From positions 372,001-436,000 of the forward strand of contig NZ_JAAIVJ010000002.1 in assembly GCF_011008935.1 (NCBI RefSeq): 64,000 nucleotides of DNA. The letters are read 5' to 3'. The notes under the pieces are model-generated. The model worked only from the letters and a program-made list of their open reading frames with translations, ran no database searches and was not told where the DNA came from. The position numbers were made by a program, and so were the translations under genes. Shown one piece after another: positions 42,158-49,270 of this stretch (positions are counted from its first letter, which is position 1; each line of letters starts with the position of its first letter). Source of the stretch: Tabrizicola oligotrophica (lineage in GTDB: Bacteria > Pseudomonadota > Alphaproteobacteria > Rhodobacterales > Rhodobacteraceae).

Positions 42158-42192
42158 GATTTTCTGCGAAAATCAGGGGGCTGACTGCCCCC
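42158..42192 (+). terminator. Two hairpins after acyl-CoA dehydrogenase
   Basis: gattttc/gaaaatc (42158-42164 with 42168-42174) is followed by gggggc/gccccc (42176-42181 with 42187-42192). They come directly after the stop codon. They are similar in placement to the hairpins at 30603-30650. Confidence 0.45.
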
Positions 42193-42194
42193 TT

Positions 42195-42371
42195 ACCCCC
42201 GTGGATATTTGCGAACAGATGAAAGAAACGAAGTGTTAACCGGCATGACCTATCATGGAATCACCGAACAGGGGGGGACCCCGATGACGGTAACAGGTGA
42301 AGATTCTCTGCCTCGTTGGCTCGGGGCAGAGCGTCTTTGCCCTTCATTCATCTGTTCAAAAATATCCCGGG
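42195..42371. repeat. Dispersed repeat family 1, inverted copies D and D' flanking a spacer
   Basis: Copy D at 42195-42225 (ccgtggatatttgcgaacag, then atgaaag) and the inverted copy D' at 42342-42371 (ttcattcatctgttcaaaaa, then tatcccgggg) enclose about 116 bases. The spacer contains a small hairpin (ctctgcc/ggcagag). The gap of 261 bases splits the carnitine operon and could hold an internal promoter or terminator. No credible small gene was seen. Confidence 0.65.
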
Positions 42372-42417
42372 GTCCGGGGCAGCGCCTCGGGGCCGGTCAA
42401 AGGTGCGGGGGGTGGGC

Positions 42418-44403
42418 ATGAAGAACCTCAACCGCCTTCTCCGCCCGAAATCCATTGCCGTTCTGGGGGCGGGCTGGGCGCTGAACGTGATCGAGCAATG
42501 TGGCAAGATGGGCTTCAAGGGGCCGGTCTGGCCGGTGCATCCGACCAAGGCCGAGATCGGCGGGCTGAAGGCCTATGCCTCGCTTGCCGATCTGCCGGAG
42601 CCGCCGGACGCCACCTTCATCGGCGTCAACCGCTTTGCCACGATTGACGTGGTGGCCGAGCTTGCGGCCATGGGCGCGGGCGGGGCGATCTGTTTTGCCA
42701 GCGGCTGGACCGAGGCGGGCGAGCCGGAGTTGCAGGGCAAGCTGGTGGCGGCGGCGGGCGAGATGCCGATCCTCGGGCCGAACTGCTACGGCGTCATCAA
42801 CTATCTCGACGGCGCGCTCCTTTGGCCCGACCAGCATGGCGGAGTGCCGGTGGAGACGGGGGTGGCGCTGGTCAGCCAGTCCTCGAACATCGTCATCAAT
42901 CTCGGGATGCAGCAGCGCGGGCTGCCGGTGGCCTATGTCGCCTGCCTCGGGAATGCGGCCGTGGTGGGGCTTGCCGAATTGGCGGGCGCGCTGCTCGATG
43001 ATCCGCGCGTCACGGCGCTGGGGCTTTATATCGAAGGCATCGACGATACCCCGGCCTTTGCCGCGCTGGCCGAGCGGGCGCGGGCGATGGGCAAGGGGGT
43101 GGTGGCGATCAAGTCGGGCAAGACCGAACTCAGCCGCACCGCGGCTGCCAGCCATACCGCCAGTCTGGCCGGGGGCGGCGCGGCCTCGTCCGCCTTCCTG
43201 CGCCAGATCGGGGTGGCCGAGGTCAACACGCCGTCGGAACTGATCGAGACGCTGAAGCTCTTTCACATGCACGGGCCAGAGATCGGCACGCGGATCTGCT
43301 CGCTGTCCTGTTCGGGGGGCGAGGCGGGACTGGTCGCCGATCTGGCCGCGCCCTATGGCATCGACTTTCCGCCGGTTCCGCAACCCACGCATGACCGGCT
43401 GTTCAAGGTGCTGGGCGAGATCCCGACCATCTCCAACCCCTTGGATTACCACACTTTCATCTGGGGCGACGGCCCGAAGACCACCGAGGTTTTCACCGCC
43501 ATGCTCGACGCCTATGACGCCGGCATCTACATCATCGACAGCCCGCGCCCCGACCGCTGCGACCCGTCGGGCTATCAGCCGGCCTTCGACGCCATTGTCG
43601 CGGCGCAAAAGGCGACCGGCAAGATTGCCCTGCCGGTCGCTTCGATGGCCGAGAATTTCGGCGAGGAGCGGGTGCAGGCGATGATGGCGCAGGGGGTCTG
43701 CACGCTTCTGGGGCTGGAAACCGCGCTGGCCGCGATCAAGGCGGCGCAGACGCCGGCGGGGGCGCCCGGCTGGCGGCCTGCCAAGGCGCTGGCCCCGCGC
43801 GAGGCCCGGATGCTGAGCGAGGCCGAAGGCAAGGCGCTTCTGGCCGAGGCCGGGGTGGCGGTGCCGAAGGCGGTTTCGGCGGCGCGTCTGGCCGATCTCG
43901 ATCTGGCGGCGTTGACCCCGCCCTACGCGTTGAAGGGTCTGGGCTTTGCCCACAAGACCGAGGCCGGGGCGGTGCGGCTGGGTCTTTCCAGCCTTGACGG
44001 CCAGGCCGAGATGGCGGGCGCGACCGGCTATCTGGTGGAAGAGATGGTCACCGGCGCAGTGGCCGAAATCCTCCTGGGGCTGCGCCGCGATCCGGTCTAC
44101 GGCGTCACGCTGACCCTTGGCATGGGCGGCGTCACCGCCGAAGTGCTGGCCGATACCGTGACGCTGGTGCTGCCCGCCACCGAGGCGCAGGTGCTGGAGG
44201 CGATGCGCCGCTTGCGCCTTTGGCCGCTGCTCGATGGTTATCGCGGGCGGGTGAAGGCCGACATGGCCGCCGTCGCCCGCATCGCCGTGGCTTTGGGGCA
44301 GCGGATGCTAGCCGACGACAGCCTTGAAGAAATTGAAATTAACCCGATCCTCGTCCGCGCCCAAGGCGCCGTGGCGGTGGATGCCCTGATCCGGAAGGTG
44401 TGA
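42418..44403 (+). CDS. ADP-forming acyl-CoA synthetase family protein (probable gamma-butyrobetaine/carnitine CoA ligase)
   Basis: This 661-aa fused acyl-CoA synthetase (NDP-forming) has a CoA-binding Rossmann domain (KSIAVLGAGWALNVIEQCGKMGFKGPVWPVHP). A succinyl-CoA-ligase-like flavodoxin domain follows, then an ATP-grasp domain (about 470-661; AEGKALLAEAGVAVPKA; PYALKGLGFAHKTEAGAVRLGL; EIEINPILVRAQG). It activates a carboxylate with CoA, releasing ADP and phosphate. Position between an acyl-CoA dehydrogenase and caiD suggests it replaces the AMP-forming CaiC/BbsG-type ligase for gamma-butyrobetaine. The ATG at 42418 follows a repeat-bearing gap. Confidence 0.85.
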   Translation: MKNLNRLLRPKSIAVLGAGWALNVIEQCGKMGFKGPVWPVHPTKAEIGGLKAYASLADLPEPPDATFIGVNRFATIDVVAELAAMGAGGAICFASGWTEAGEPELQGKLVAAAGEMPILGPNCYGVINYLDGALLWPDQHGGVPVETGVALVSQSSNIVINLGMQQRGLPVAYVACLGNAAVVGLAELAGALLDDPRVTALGLYIEGIDDTPAFAALAERARAMGKGVVAIKSGKTELSRTAAASHTASLAGGGAASSAFLRQIGVAEVNTPSELIETLKLFHMHGPEIGTRICSLSCSGGEAGLVADLAAPYGIDFPPVPQPTHDRLFKVLGEIPTISNPLDYHTFIWGDGPKTTEVFTAMLDAYDAGIYIIDSPRPDRCDPSGYQPAFDAIVAAQKATGKIALPVASMAENFGEERVQAMMAQGVCTLLGLETALAAIKAAQTPAGAPGWRPAKALAPREARMLSEAEGKALLAEAGVAVPKAVSAARLADLDLAALTPPYALKGLGFAHKTEAGAVRLGLSSLDGQAEMAGATGYLVEEMVTGAVAEILLGLRRDPVYGVTLTLGMGGVTAEVLADTVTLVLPATEAQVLEAMRRLRLWPLLDGYRGRVKADMAAVARIAVALGQRMLADDSLEEIEINPILVRAQGAVAVDALIRKV

Positions 44404-44404
44404 C

Positions 44405-45205
44405 ATGGCGATGGAAATGAGAACCGAGGGCCCGATCAAGACCCGCCGCGAAGGCGCGATCCTTGAGGTGACGCTGGATGCCCCGAAGGCCAATGCGATC
44501 AGCCTGAAAACCAGCCGGGTGATGGGACTGGTGTTCCGCGACTTCCGCGATGACGACAGCTTGCGCGTCTGCATCATCCGCGCCGCCGGCGAGAAATTCT
44601 TCTGCCCCGGCTGGGACCTGAAAGCCGCCGCCGAGGGCGACGCGGTGGACGGCGACTATGGGGTGGGCGGCTTTGCCGGCTTGCAGGAATTGCCGAACCT
44701 CAACAAGCCGGTGATTGCCGCGGTGCAGGGCATCTGCTGCGGCGGCGGGCTGGAGTTTGCCCTCTCCGCCGACATCATCCTCTGCTCGACCAACGCCACC
44801 TTCGCCCTGCCGGAAATCCGCTCGGGCACGGTGGCCGATGCCGCCTCGATCAAGCTGCCGAAGCGTATTCCCTATCACGTCGCCATGGACCTTCTGCTGA
44901 CCGGCCGCTGGTTCGATGCCGAGGAGGCCTTCCGCTGGGGGCTCATCAAGGAGGTCTGCCAGCCCGAGGACCTGCTGACCAAGGCCTGGGATCTGGCGCG
45001 GCTTCTGGAATCCGGCCCGCCGCTGGTTTACGCCGCCATCAAGGAAGTGGTGCGCGAGGCCGAGAACATGCGCTTTCAGGATGCCCTCAATCGCATCACC
45101 AAGCGGCAGATGCCGACGGTCGACAAGCTTTATTCCAGTGAGGATCAGCTGGAAGGCGCCCGCGCCTTTGCCGAAAAGCGCGATCCGGTGTGGAAGGGGC
45201 GGTAA
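44405..45205 (+). CDS. caiD: Carnitinyl-CoA dehydratase / crotonobetainyl-CoA hydratase CaiD
   Basis: This 266-aa crotonase-superfamily enzyme hydrates crotonobetainyl-CoA to carnitinyl-CoA. It resembles E. coli CaiD closely from memory: ILEVTLDAPKANAI, GEKFFCPGWDLKAAAEGDAVDGDYGVGGFAGL and the C-terminal FAEKRDPVWKGR. The oxyanion segment is GICCGGGLEFALSADII. The gene follows the CoA ligase by one base. Together with the upstream genes it makes a route from gamma-butyrobetaine to carnitine and then to glycine betaine. Confidence 0.92.
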   Translation: MAMEMRTEGPIKTRREGAILEVTLDAPKANAISLKTSRVMGLVFRDFRDDDSLRVCIIRAAGEKFFCPGWDLKAAAEGDAVDGDYGVGGFAGLQELPNLNKPVIAAVQGICCGGGLEFALSADIILCSTNATFALPEIRSGTVADAASIKLPKRIPYHVAMDLLLTGRWFDAEEAFRWGLIKEVCQPEDLLTKAWDLARLLESGPPLVYAAIKEVVREAENMRFQDALNRITKRQMPTVDKLYSSEDQLEGARAFAEKRDPVWKGR

Positions 45206-45211
45206 GCCGCC

Positions 45212-45532
45212 TTATCCGGGGCTGGCCAGCTTCATCAGCACCATCCCCGCCACGATCAGCAGGGCCGCCACGATCCGCAGGGGCGTTGCGGCCTCGCCCA
45301 GAACGGCAATACCCAGCACAAACGCCCCGACCGCGCCGATCCCGGTCCAGATCACATAGGCGGTGCCAAGCGGCAGACTGCGCATCGCAAGGGCCAGCAG
45401 CGCAAAGCTTGCGACCATTGCAATCAGGGTGACAAGGCTTGGCCAGAACAGGGTGAAGCCTTTGGACGACTTCATCGCAAAGGCCCAAACGACTTCGAGA
45501 AGCCCGGCAAGGCCCAGACAGATCCACGGCAT
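45212..45532 (-). CDS. sugE: SMR-family guanidinium exporter (SugE/Gdx)
   Basis: This 106-aa small multidrug resistance protein has four transmembrane helices. The catalytic glutamate is in LAGLLEVVWAFAMKSSKGF (E13), and the W...K.S.GF pattern matches the Gdx/SugE branch rather than EmrE. It exports guanidinium in exchange for protons across the inner membrane. GGAG six bases before MPWICLG sets the start. A guanidine-II riboswitch lies directly upstream, which independently supports guanidinium as substrate. It converges with caiD across six bases. Confidence 0.93.
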   Translation of the reverse strand: MPWICLGLAGLLEVVWAFAMKSSKGFTLFWPSLVTLIAMVASFALLALAMRSLPLGTAYVIWTGIGAVGAFVLGIAVLGEAATPLRIVAALLIVAGMVLMKLASPG

Positions 45533-45550
45533 GTTGAACTCCATCAAGGG

Positions 45551-45595
45551 GCCGGGTCGTCCCGGCAGGAGGATCATGCCACAGGTCGTCCTGCG
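45551..45595 (-). promoter_or_regulatory. Guanidine-II (mini-ykkC) riboswitch controlling sugE
   Basis: On the minus strand two hairpins each carry an ACGA tetraloop: CGCAGG-ACGA-CCTGTG (45595-45580) and GCCGGG-ACGA-CCCGGC (45566-45551). A 13-base linker containing TCCTCC separates them. The sugE GGAG ribosome-binding site follows at 45542-45539. Paired stem-loops with ACGR loops before an SMR gene are the definition of the mini-ykkC class. Guanidine should join the loops and free the ribosome-binding site, raising sugE translation. The linker CTCC could pair with GGAG in the off state. Confidence 0.92.
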
Positions 45596-45602
45596 TCGGT
45601 CC

Positions 45603-45608
45603 AGTATG
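45603..45608 (-). promoter_or_regulatory. Candidate -10 box of sugE
   Basis: CATACT on the minus strand lies eight bases before the first riboswitch hairpin. This would start the transcript almost at the first stem, as expected for this short riboswitch class. The -35 box is not clear. Confidence 0.4.
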
Positions 45609-45737
45609 GCGCAGCGCCGTCGCCGGGGAAAGCGACATTTTCTGTCGCAGCCCGGCAAGGTTCGGCGGGGTGGCCCGGATACAACACCGGCAAGGCCCTG
45701 ACAAAAGGGTCACGCCGCAGCCAGACGGGGACCGGGG

Positions 45738-47378
45738 ATGCACGAAACCGATTACATCATCGTCGGCGCCGGGTCGGCGGGCTGCGTTCTGGCCAATCGG
45801 CTGTCCGAGAACGGCAAACACCGGGTCACGCTGATCGAAGCGGGGGGCAGCGACACCGCACTCAACCTGACGAATTTCTTCGTCCACCTGCCTTTGGGCT
45901 ATGGCAAGCTGTTCTACAACCCGGCCGTCAACTGGATGTACGCGACCGAGCCCGATCCGGGCCTGAACGGCCAGCGCGATCATTGGCCGCGCGGCAAGAT
46001 CCTTGGCGGGTCGTCCAGCATCAATGCGATGGTGTGGATCAGGGGCCATAAGGCCGACTATGACGAATGGGGCGCGGAAAACCCGGGCTGGGGCTGGCAG
46101 GAGTGCAACGCGGCCTATCGCGCGATCGAGGATAACGAGGCGGGGGCGGATGCGTATCGCGGCAAGGGTGGCCCCTTGTTCATCTCTGAGAACCGCAAGG
46201 GGCTGCACTGGCTGGTCGATGAATACATCAAGGCCTGCGGTCAGGCGGGCCTGCCGCACAACCGCGATTTCAACGGCGCCGAGCAGGAAGGCGCCGGCAA
46301 TTACCAGATGACGATCAAGGACGCGCGCCGCAACTCCACCGCGCGGGCCTTCTTGCGGCCGGCGATGAAGCGGCCGAACCTGCGGGTCCTCACTCGCGCG
46401 CAGGTGACGCGGGTGCTGATGGAAGGCCGCCGCGCCGTCGGGGTGGACTATCTGCAAGGCGGTCAACGCCATGAGCTGCGCTGCAACGCCGAGGTGATCC
46501 TGTCCGGCGGCGCAATCAACTCGCCGCAGCTTCTGGAATTGTCGGGCATCGGCAACGCCGGCCTGCTGCAGGGTCTTGGCATTCCGGTCGTGCTGGATAA
46601 CCCCAACGTCGGCGAGCATATGTCCGACCATCAGGGGATCAACTATACCTTCCGCATGAAGGTGCCGACCTACAACGACATCCTGCGGCCGTGGTGGGGC
46701 AAGTTTCTTGTGGGCCTGCAGTATGTCCTGACTGGCAGCGGGCCATTGGCCAAGTCGATCAACCACGGCGGCGGGTTTTTCCGCACGCGGGCCGATCTCA
46801 CGCGGCCCAACATGCAGCTTTACCTGCAGGCCTTTTCAACGCTCCTGCCCAAGGCGGGCGAGCGCCCCCTTCTGACGCCCGATCCCTTCCCCGGCCTCTC
46901 GATCGGCCTGTCGAACTGCCGCCCGACCTCGCGCGGGCATATCCATATCCAGTCGCCCGATCCGCTGGCGCATCCGAAGATCGTGGCCAATGTCTATTCG
47001 ACCGATCACGACGTGCAGGAGATGCTCGAAGCGGTGAAATATGTCCGCCACATCGCGGCACAGCCGGCGCTTGCCGGCCTGATCGAGGAAGAGCTGCGCC
47101 CCGGCCCGGCGGTGCAAAGCGATGCCGCGCTGATCGACGATTTCCGCCAGCGCTCGGGCACGGTCTATCACCACTCCTGCACTGCGCGGATGGGGGCCAG
47201 TGCCGAAGCCGCCGTCGTTGATGCGCGCTGCCGGGTGCATGGGGTCGACAGTTTGCGCGTGATCGACGCCTCGGCCTTCCCGAACCTGATCGCCGGCAAT
47301 ACCAACGCGCCGTCGATCCTGATGGGCTGGAAGGGCGCGGAAATGCTGCTGGAGGACGCCCGGGGCTCGCGCGGCTGA
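45738..47378 (+). CDS. GMC-family FAD oxidoreductase (choline dehydrogenase-like)
   Basis: This 546-aa glucose-methanol-choline oxidoreductase has the FAD-binding N-terminus DYIIVGAGSAGCVLANRLSE and GMC signature 1 HWPRGKILGGSSSINAMVWIRG. Signature 2 reads ILSGGAINSPQLLELSGIG. The C-terminal VYHHSCTARMG holds the catalytic His, and NTNAPSILMGWKGAEML closes the protein. It oxidises an alcohol to an aldehyde. Choline is plausible next to betC, but the sequence differs enough from BetA that another alcohol is possible. Confidence 0.88.
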   Translation: MHETDYIIVGAGSAGCVLANRLSENGKHRVTLIEAGGSDTALNLTNFFVHLPLGYGKLFYNPAVNWMYATEPDPGLNGQRDHWPRGKILGGSSSINAMVWIRGHKADYDEWGAENPGWGWQECNAAYRAIEDNEAGADAYRGKGGPLFISENRKGLHWLVDEYIKACGQAGLPHNRDFNGAEQEGAGNYQMTIKDARRNSTARAFLRPAMKRPNLRVLTRAQVTRVLMEGRRAVGVDYLQGGQRHELRCNAEVILSGGAINSPQLLELSGIGNAGLLQGLGIPVVLDNPNVGEHMSDHQGINYTFRMKVPTYNDILRPWWGKFLVGLQYVLTGSGPLAKSINHGGGFFRTRADLTRPNMQLYLQAFSTLLPKAGERPLLTPDPFPGLSIGLSNCRPTSRGHIHIQSPDPLAHPKIVANVYSTDHDVQEMLEAVKYVRHIAAQPALAGLIEEELRPGPAVQSDAALIDDFRQRSGTVYHHSCTARMGASAEAAVVDARCRVHGVDSLRVIDASAFPNLIAGNTNAPSILMGWKGAEMLLEDARGSRG

Positions 47379-47384
47379 CAGGTC

Positions 47385-47459
47385 GGAGCCTCCGGCGGGG
47401 ATATTTGCCGCCACGTTGAAGCCTTCAATGTGGCCCCAAATATCCCCCGCGGAGCGTCC
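47385..47459. repeat. Dispersed repeat family 1, long inverted pair E
   Basis: ggagcctccggcggggatat, ttgccgccacgttgaag, then its imperfect inverse cttcaatgtggccccaaata, tcccccgcggagcgtcc. The arms of about 37 bases meet back to back between the convergent GMC and betC genes. It is the most complete inverted pair in the window and a likely bidirectional terminator. Confidence 0.75.
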
Positions 47460-47489
47460 AACCCTTGTCGGCGCGCTGTCGTCGCAGGA

Positions 47490-49010
47490 TCACTCGCCGC
47501 GCGGGAAGCGCTTGTTGTCCTCCAGCACGTTCAGGTCCATGTGGTTGCGCATGTAGCGTTCGGACGCGAGGCGCAGCGGCTGGTGGTCCCAGGGATAGTA
47601 ATTGCCATTGCGCAGCGCCTCGTAGACCACCCAGCGCCGGGCCTGGGATTGCCGCACTTCGGCGTCATAGGCGGCCATGTCCCAGCGGTCTTTGGCAAGG
47701 CCCTGAAAATGCGCCAGCACCTCGGCCACGCGCGGATCGCCTGCCAGGTTGTTCGTCTCTTCGGGGTCATTGGCGACGTCGAACAGCATGTCCGGGTCGG
47801 CCGGGCAGTGGATGTATTTCCAGGCGCCCTGTCGCAGGGCGACCATGGGGGTGATGGTGCCTTCGGCGGCGTATTCCATGGCGACGGGGGTGGTGCGCTC
47901 GGCGCCCTTGGCCAGGGGCACGAGGCTTTCGCCATCGGTCCAGGGCATCACCTCGGCCATCGAGATGCCGGCCAGATCGCAGAGCGTGGGCGTCAGGTCG
48001 ATCGTCGAGACCGGCGTTGTCACCAAGCCCGGCGCAAGGCCGGGGGCGGCGATCATCAGCGGCACGCGGGCCGAGCCTTCGAAGAAGTTCATCTTGAACC
48101 ACAGGCTCTTGCGGCCCAGCATCTCGCCATGATCGGACACGAAGGCGATGATCGCCTCTTGCCGCGAGGCTTCCAGCACAGCCAGAATCTCGCCGATCTT
48201 GTCGTCGACGTAGGAGATGTTGGCGAAATAGCCTTGGCGCGAGCGGCGGATATGCTCGGGCGTCACCTCCATCGACCGCCAGTCGCAGGCGTCCATCAGG
48301 CGCCTGGAATGCGGGTCCATGTCCTCATAGGCCAGGCCCTCTGGCGGTTCCAGTTCCGGGATGCCCTCATAAAGGTCCCAGTATTTGCGCCGGGCGACAA
48401 AGGGGTCATGCGGGTGGGTGAAACTGGCGGTCAGGCACCACGGGCGCGGGTCAAGGCCGCGCGACAGGTCGTAAAGCTTCTGCACCGCCTGATGACAGAC
48501 GTCGTCGTCATATTCGAGCTGGTTGGTGATTTCCGCCACCCCCGCGCCGGTGACGGAACCCATGTTGTGATACCACCAGTCGATGCGTTCCCCCGGCTTG
48601 CGATAGTCGGGGGTCCAGCCGAAATCGGCGGGGTAGATGTCGGTCGTCAGGCGTTCTTCGAAACCGTGCAACTGGTCGGGGCCGACGAAATGCATCTTGC
48701 CGGAAAGCGCGGTGTAATAGCCCGCACGGCGCAGGTGGTGGGCATAGGTCGGGATGTCGGAGCAGAACTCGGCGGCGTTGTCATAGACCTTGGTGCGGCG
48801 GGGCAGGGCGCCGGACATGAAGGCCGCGCGGGCAGGGGCGCAGAGCGGCGAGGCCGTATAGCTGTTGGCAAAGCGCACCGACCGGGCGGCCAGCTTGCGC
48901 AGGTTCGGCACATGCAGGAAATCGGCCGGACCGTCCTCGAACAGGGTTCCGGTCAACTGGTCGACCATCAGGATCAGGATGTTCGGGCGGGCAGAGGTTG
49001 GCATGGCCAT
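47490..49010 (-). CDS. betC: Choline-sulfatase
   Basis: This 506-aa alkaline-phosphatase-fold sulfatase hydrolyses choline-O-sulfate to choline and sulfate. The sulfatase motif CxPxR is C57-A-P-A-R61 (SPLCAPARAAFMSG), where C57 becomes formylglycine. PNILILMVDQLTG supplies metal-binding aspartate, and FVSDHGEMLGRKSLWFKMNFFEGSARVPLMI is typical of BetC. The C-terminal tail RNGNYYPWDHQPLRLASERYMRNHMDLN matches choline sulfatases. GGAG before the ATG at 49010 sets the start. It diverges from the CocE-like gene over a 260-base regulatory region. No anaerobic maturase gene is visible nearby. Confidence 0.94.
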   Translation of the reverse strand: MAMPTSARPNILILMVDQLTGTLFEDGPADFLHVPNLRKLAARSVRFANSYTASPLCAPARAAFMSGALPRRTKVYDNAAEFCSDIPTYAHHLRRAGYYTALSGKMHFVGPDQLHGFEERLTTDIYPADFGWTPDYRKPGERIDWWYHNMGSVTGAGVAEITNQLEYDDDVCHQAVQKLYDLSRGLDPRPWCLTASFTHPHDPFVARRKYWDLYEGIPELEPPEGLAYEDMDPHSRRLMDACDWRSMEVTPEHIRRSRQGYFANISYVDDKIGEILAVLEASRQEAIIAFVSDHGEMLGRKSLWFKMNFFEGSARVPLMIAAPGLAPGLVTTPVSTIDLTPTLCDLAGISMAEVMPWTDGESLVPLAKGAERTTPVAMEYAAEGTITPMVALRQGAWKYIHCPADPDMLFDVANDPEETNNLAGDPRVAEVLAHFQGLAKDRWDMAAYDAEVRQSQARRWVVYEALRNGNYYPWDHQPLRLASERYMRNHMDLNVLEDNKRFPRGE

Positions 49011-49146
49011 GATCGCTCCAGTTCTGGTTTGCGCCAGCCTAGCGCCGGGCGAGCTGATCGCAAGTCTCGGGGGCGACCAAATCTGCTTCAAGGGCGTAGT
49101 TTCCCGACGCATTGACGACGGAGTCAGGCCCGCCGGAAGGCCGGTG

Positions 49147-49175
49147 GTGACATTGCGTGGGCCGTCAATTATACG
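49147..49175 (+). promoter_or_regulatory. Sigma-70-like promoter for the CocE/ABC operon
   Basis: GTGACA at 49147-49152, a 17-base spacer and TATACG at 49170-49175 form a near-consensus promoter on the plus strand. It would initiate near 49182, about 90 bases before the CocE-like ATG. Confidence 0.5.
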
Positions 49176-49187
49176 TTCGTGTAATTG
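49166..49187. promoter_or_regulatory. 22-bp palindrome overlapping the promoter, candidate operator
   Basis: CAATTATACGT followed by TCGTGTAATTG is symmetric at 10 of 11 base pairs around a central TT. It overlaps the -10 box and expected start site, the position of a typical repressor operator. It is AT-rich within a GC-rich gap between the divergent betC and CocE-like genes. No regulator gene is adjacent, so the protein is unknown. Confidence 0.5.
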
Positions 49188-49270
49188 TGTCGCAAATGGT
49201 CGAAAATGCGGCGTTTCCGGCCGGGGGCGGGGGGCAAAAACATTGCCCAATCGGGTCAGGGGGAATGTCC

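Noticed and set aside
42245-42421. Short frame in the gap before the CoA ligase gene
   Set aside because: It crosses the inverted repeat copy and a hairpin and has no credible ribosome-binding site or family.
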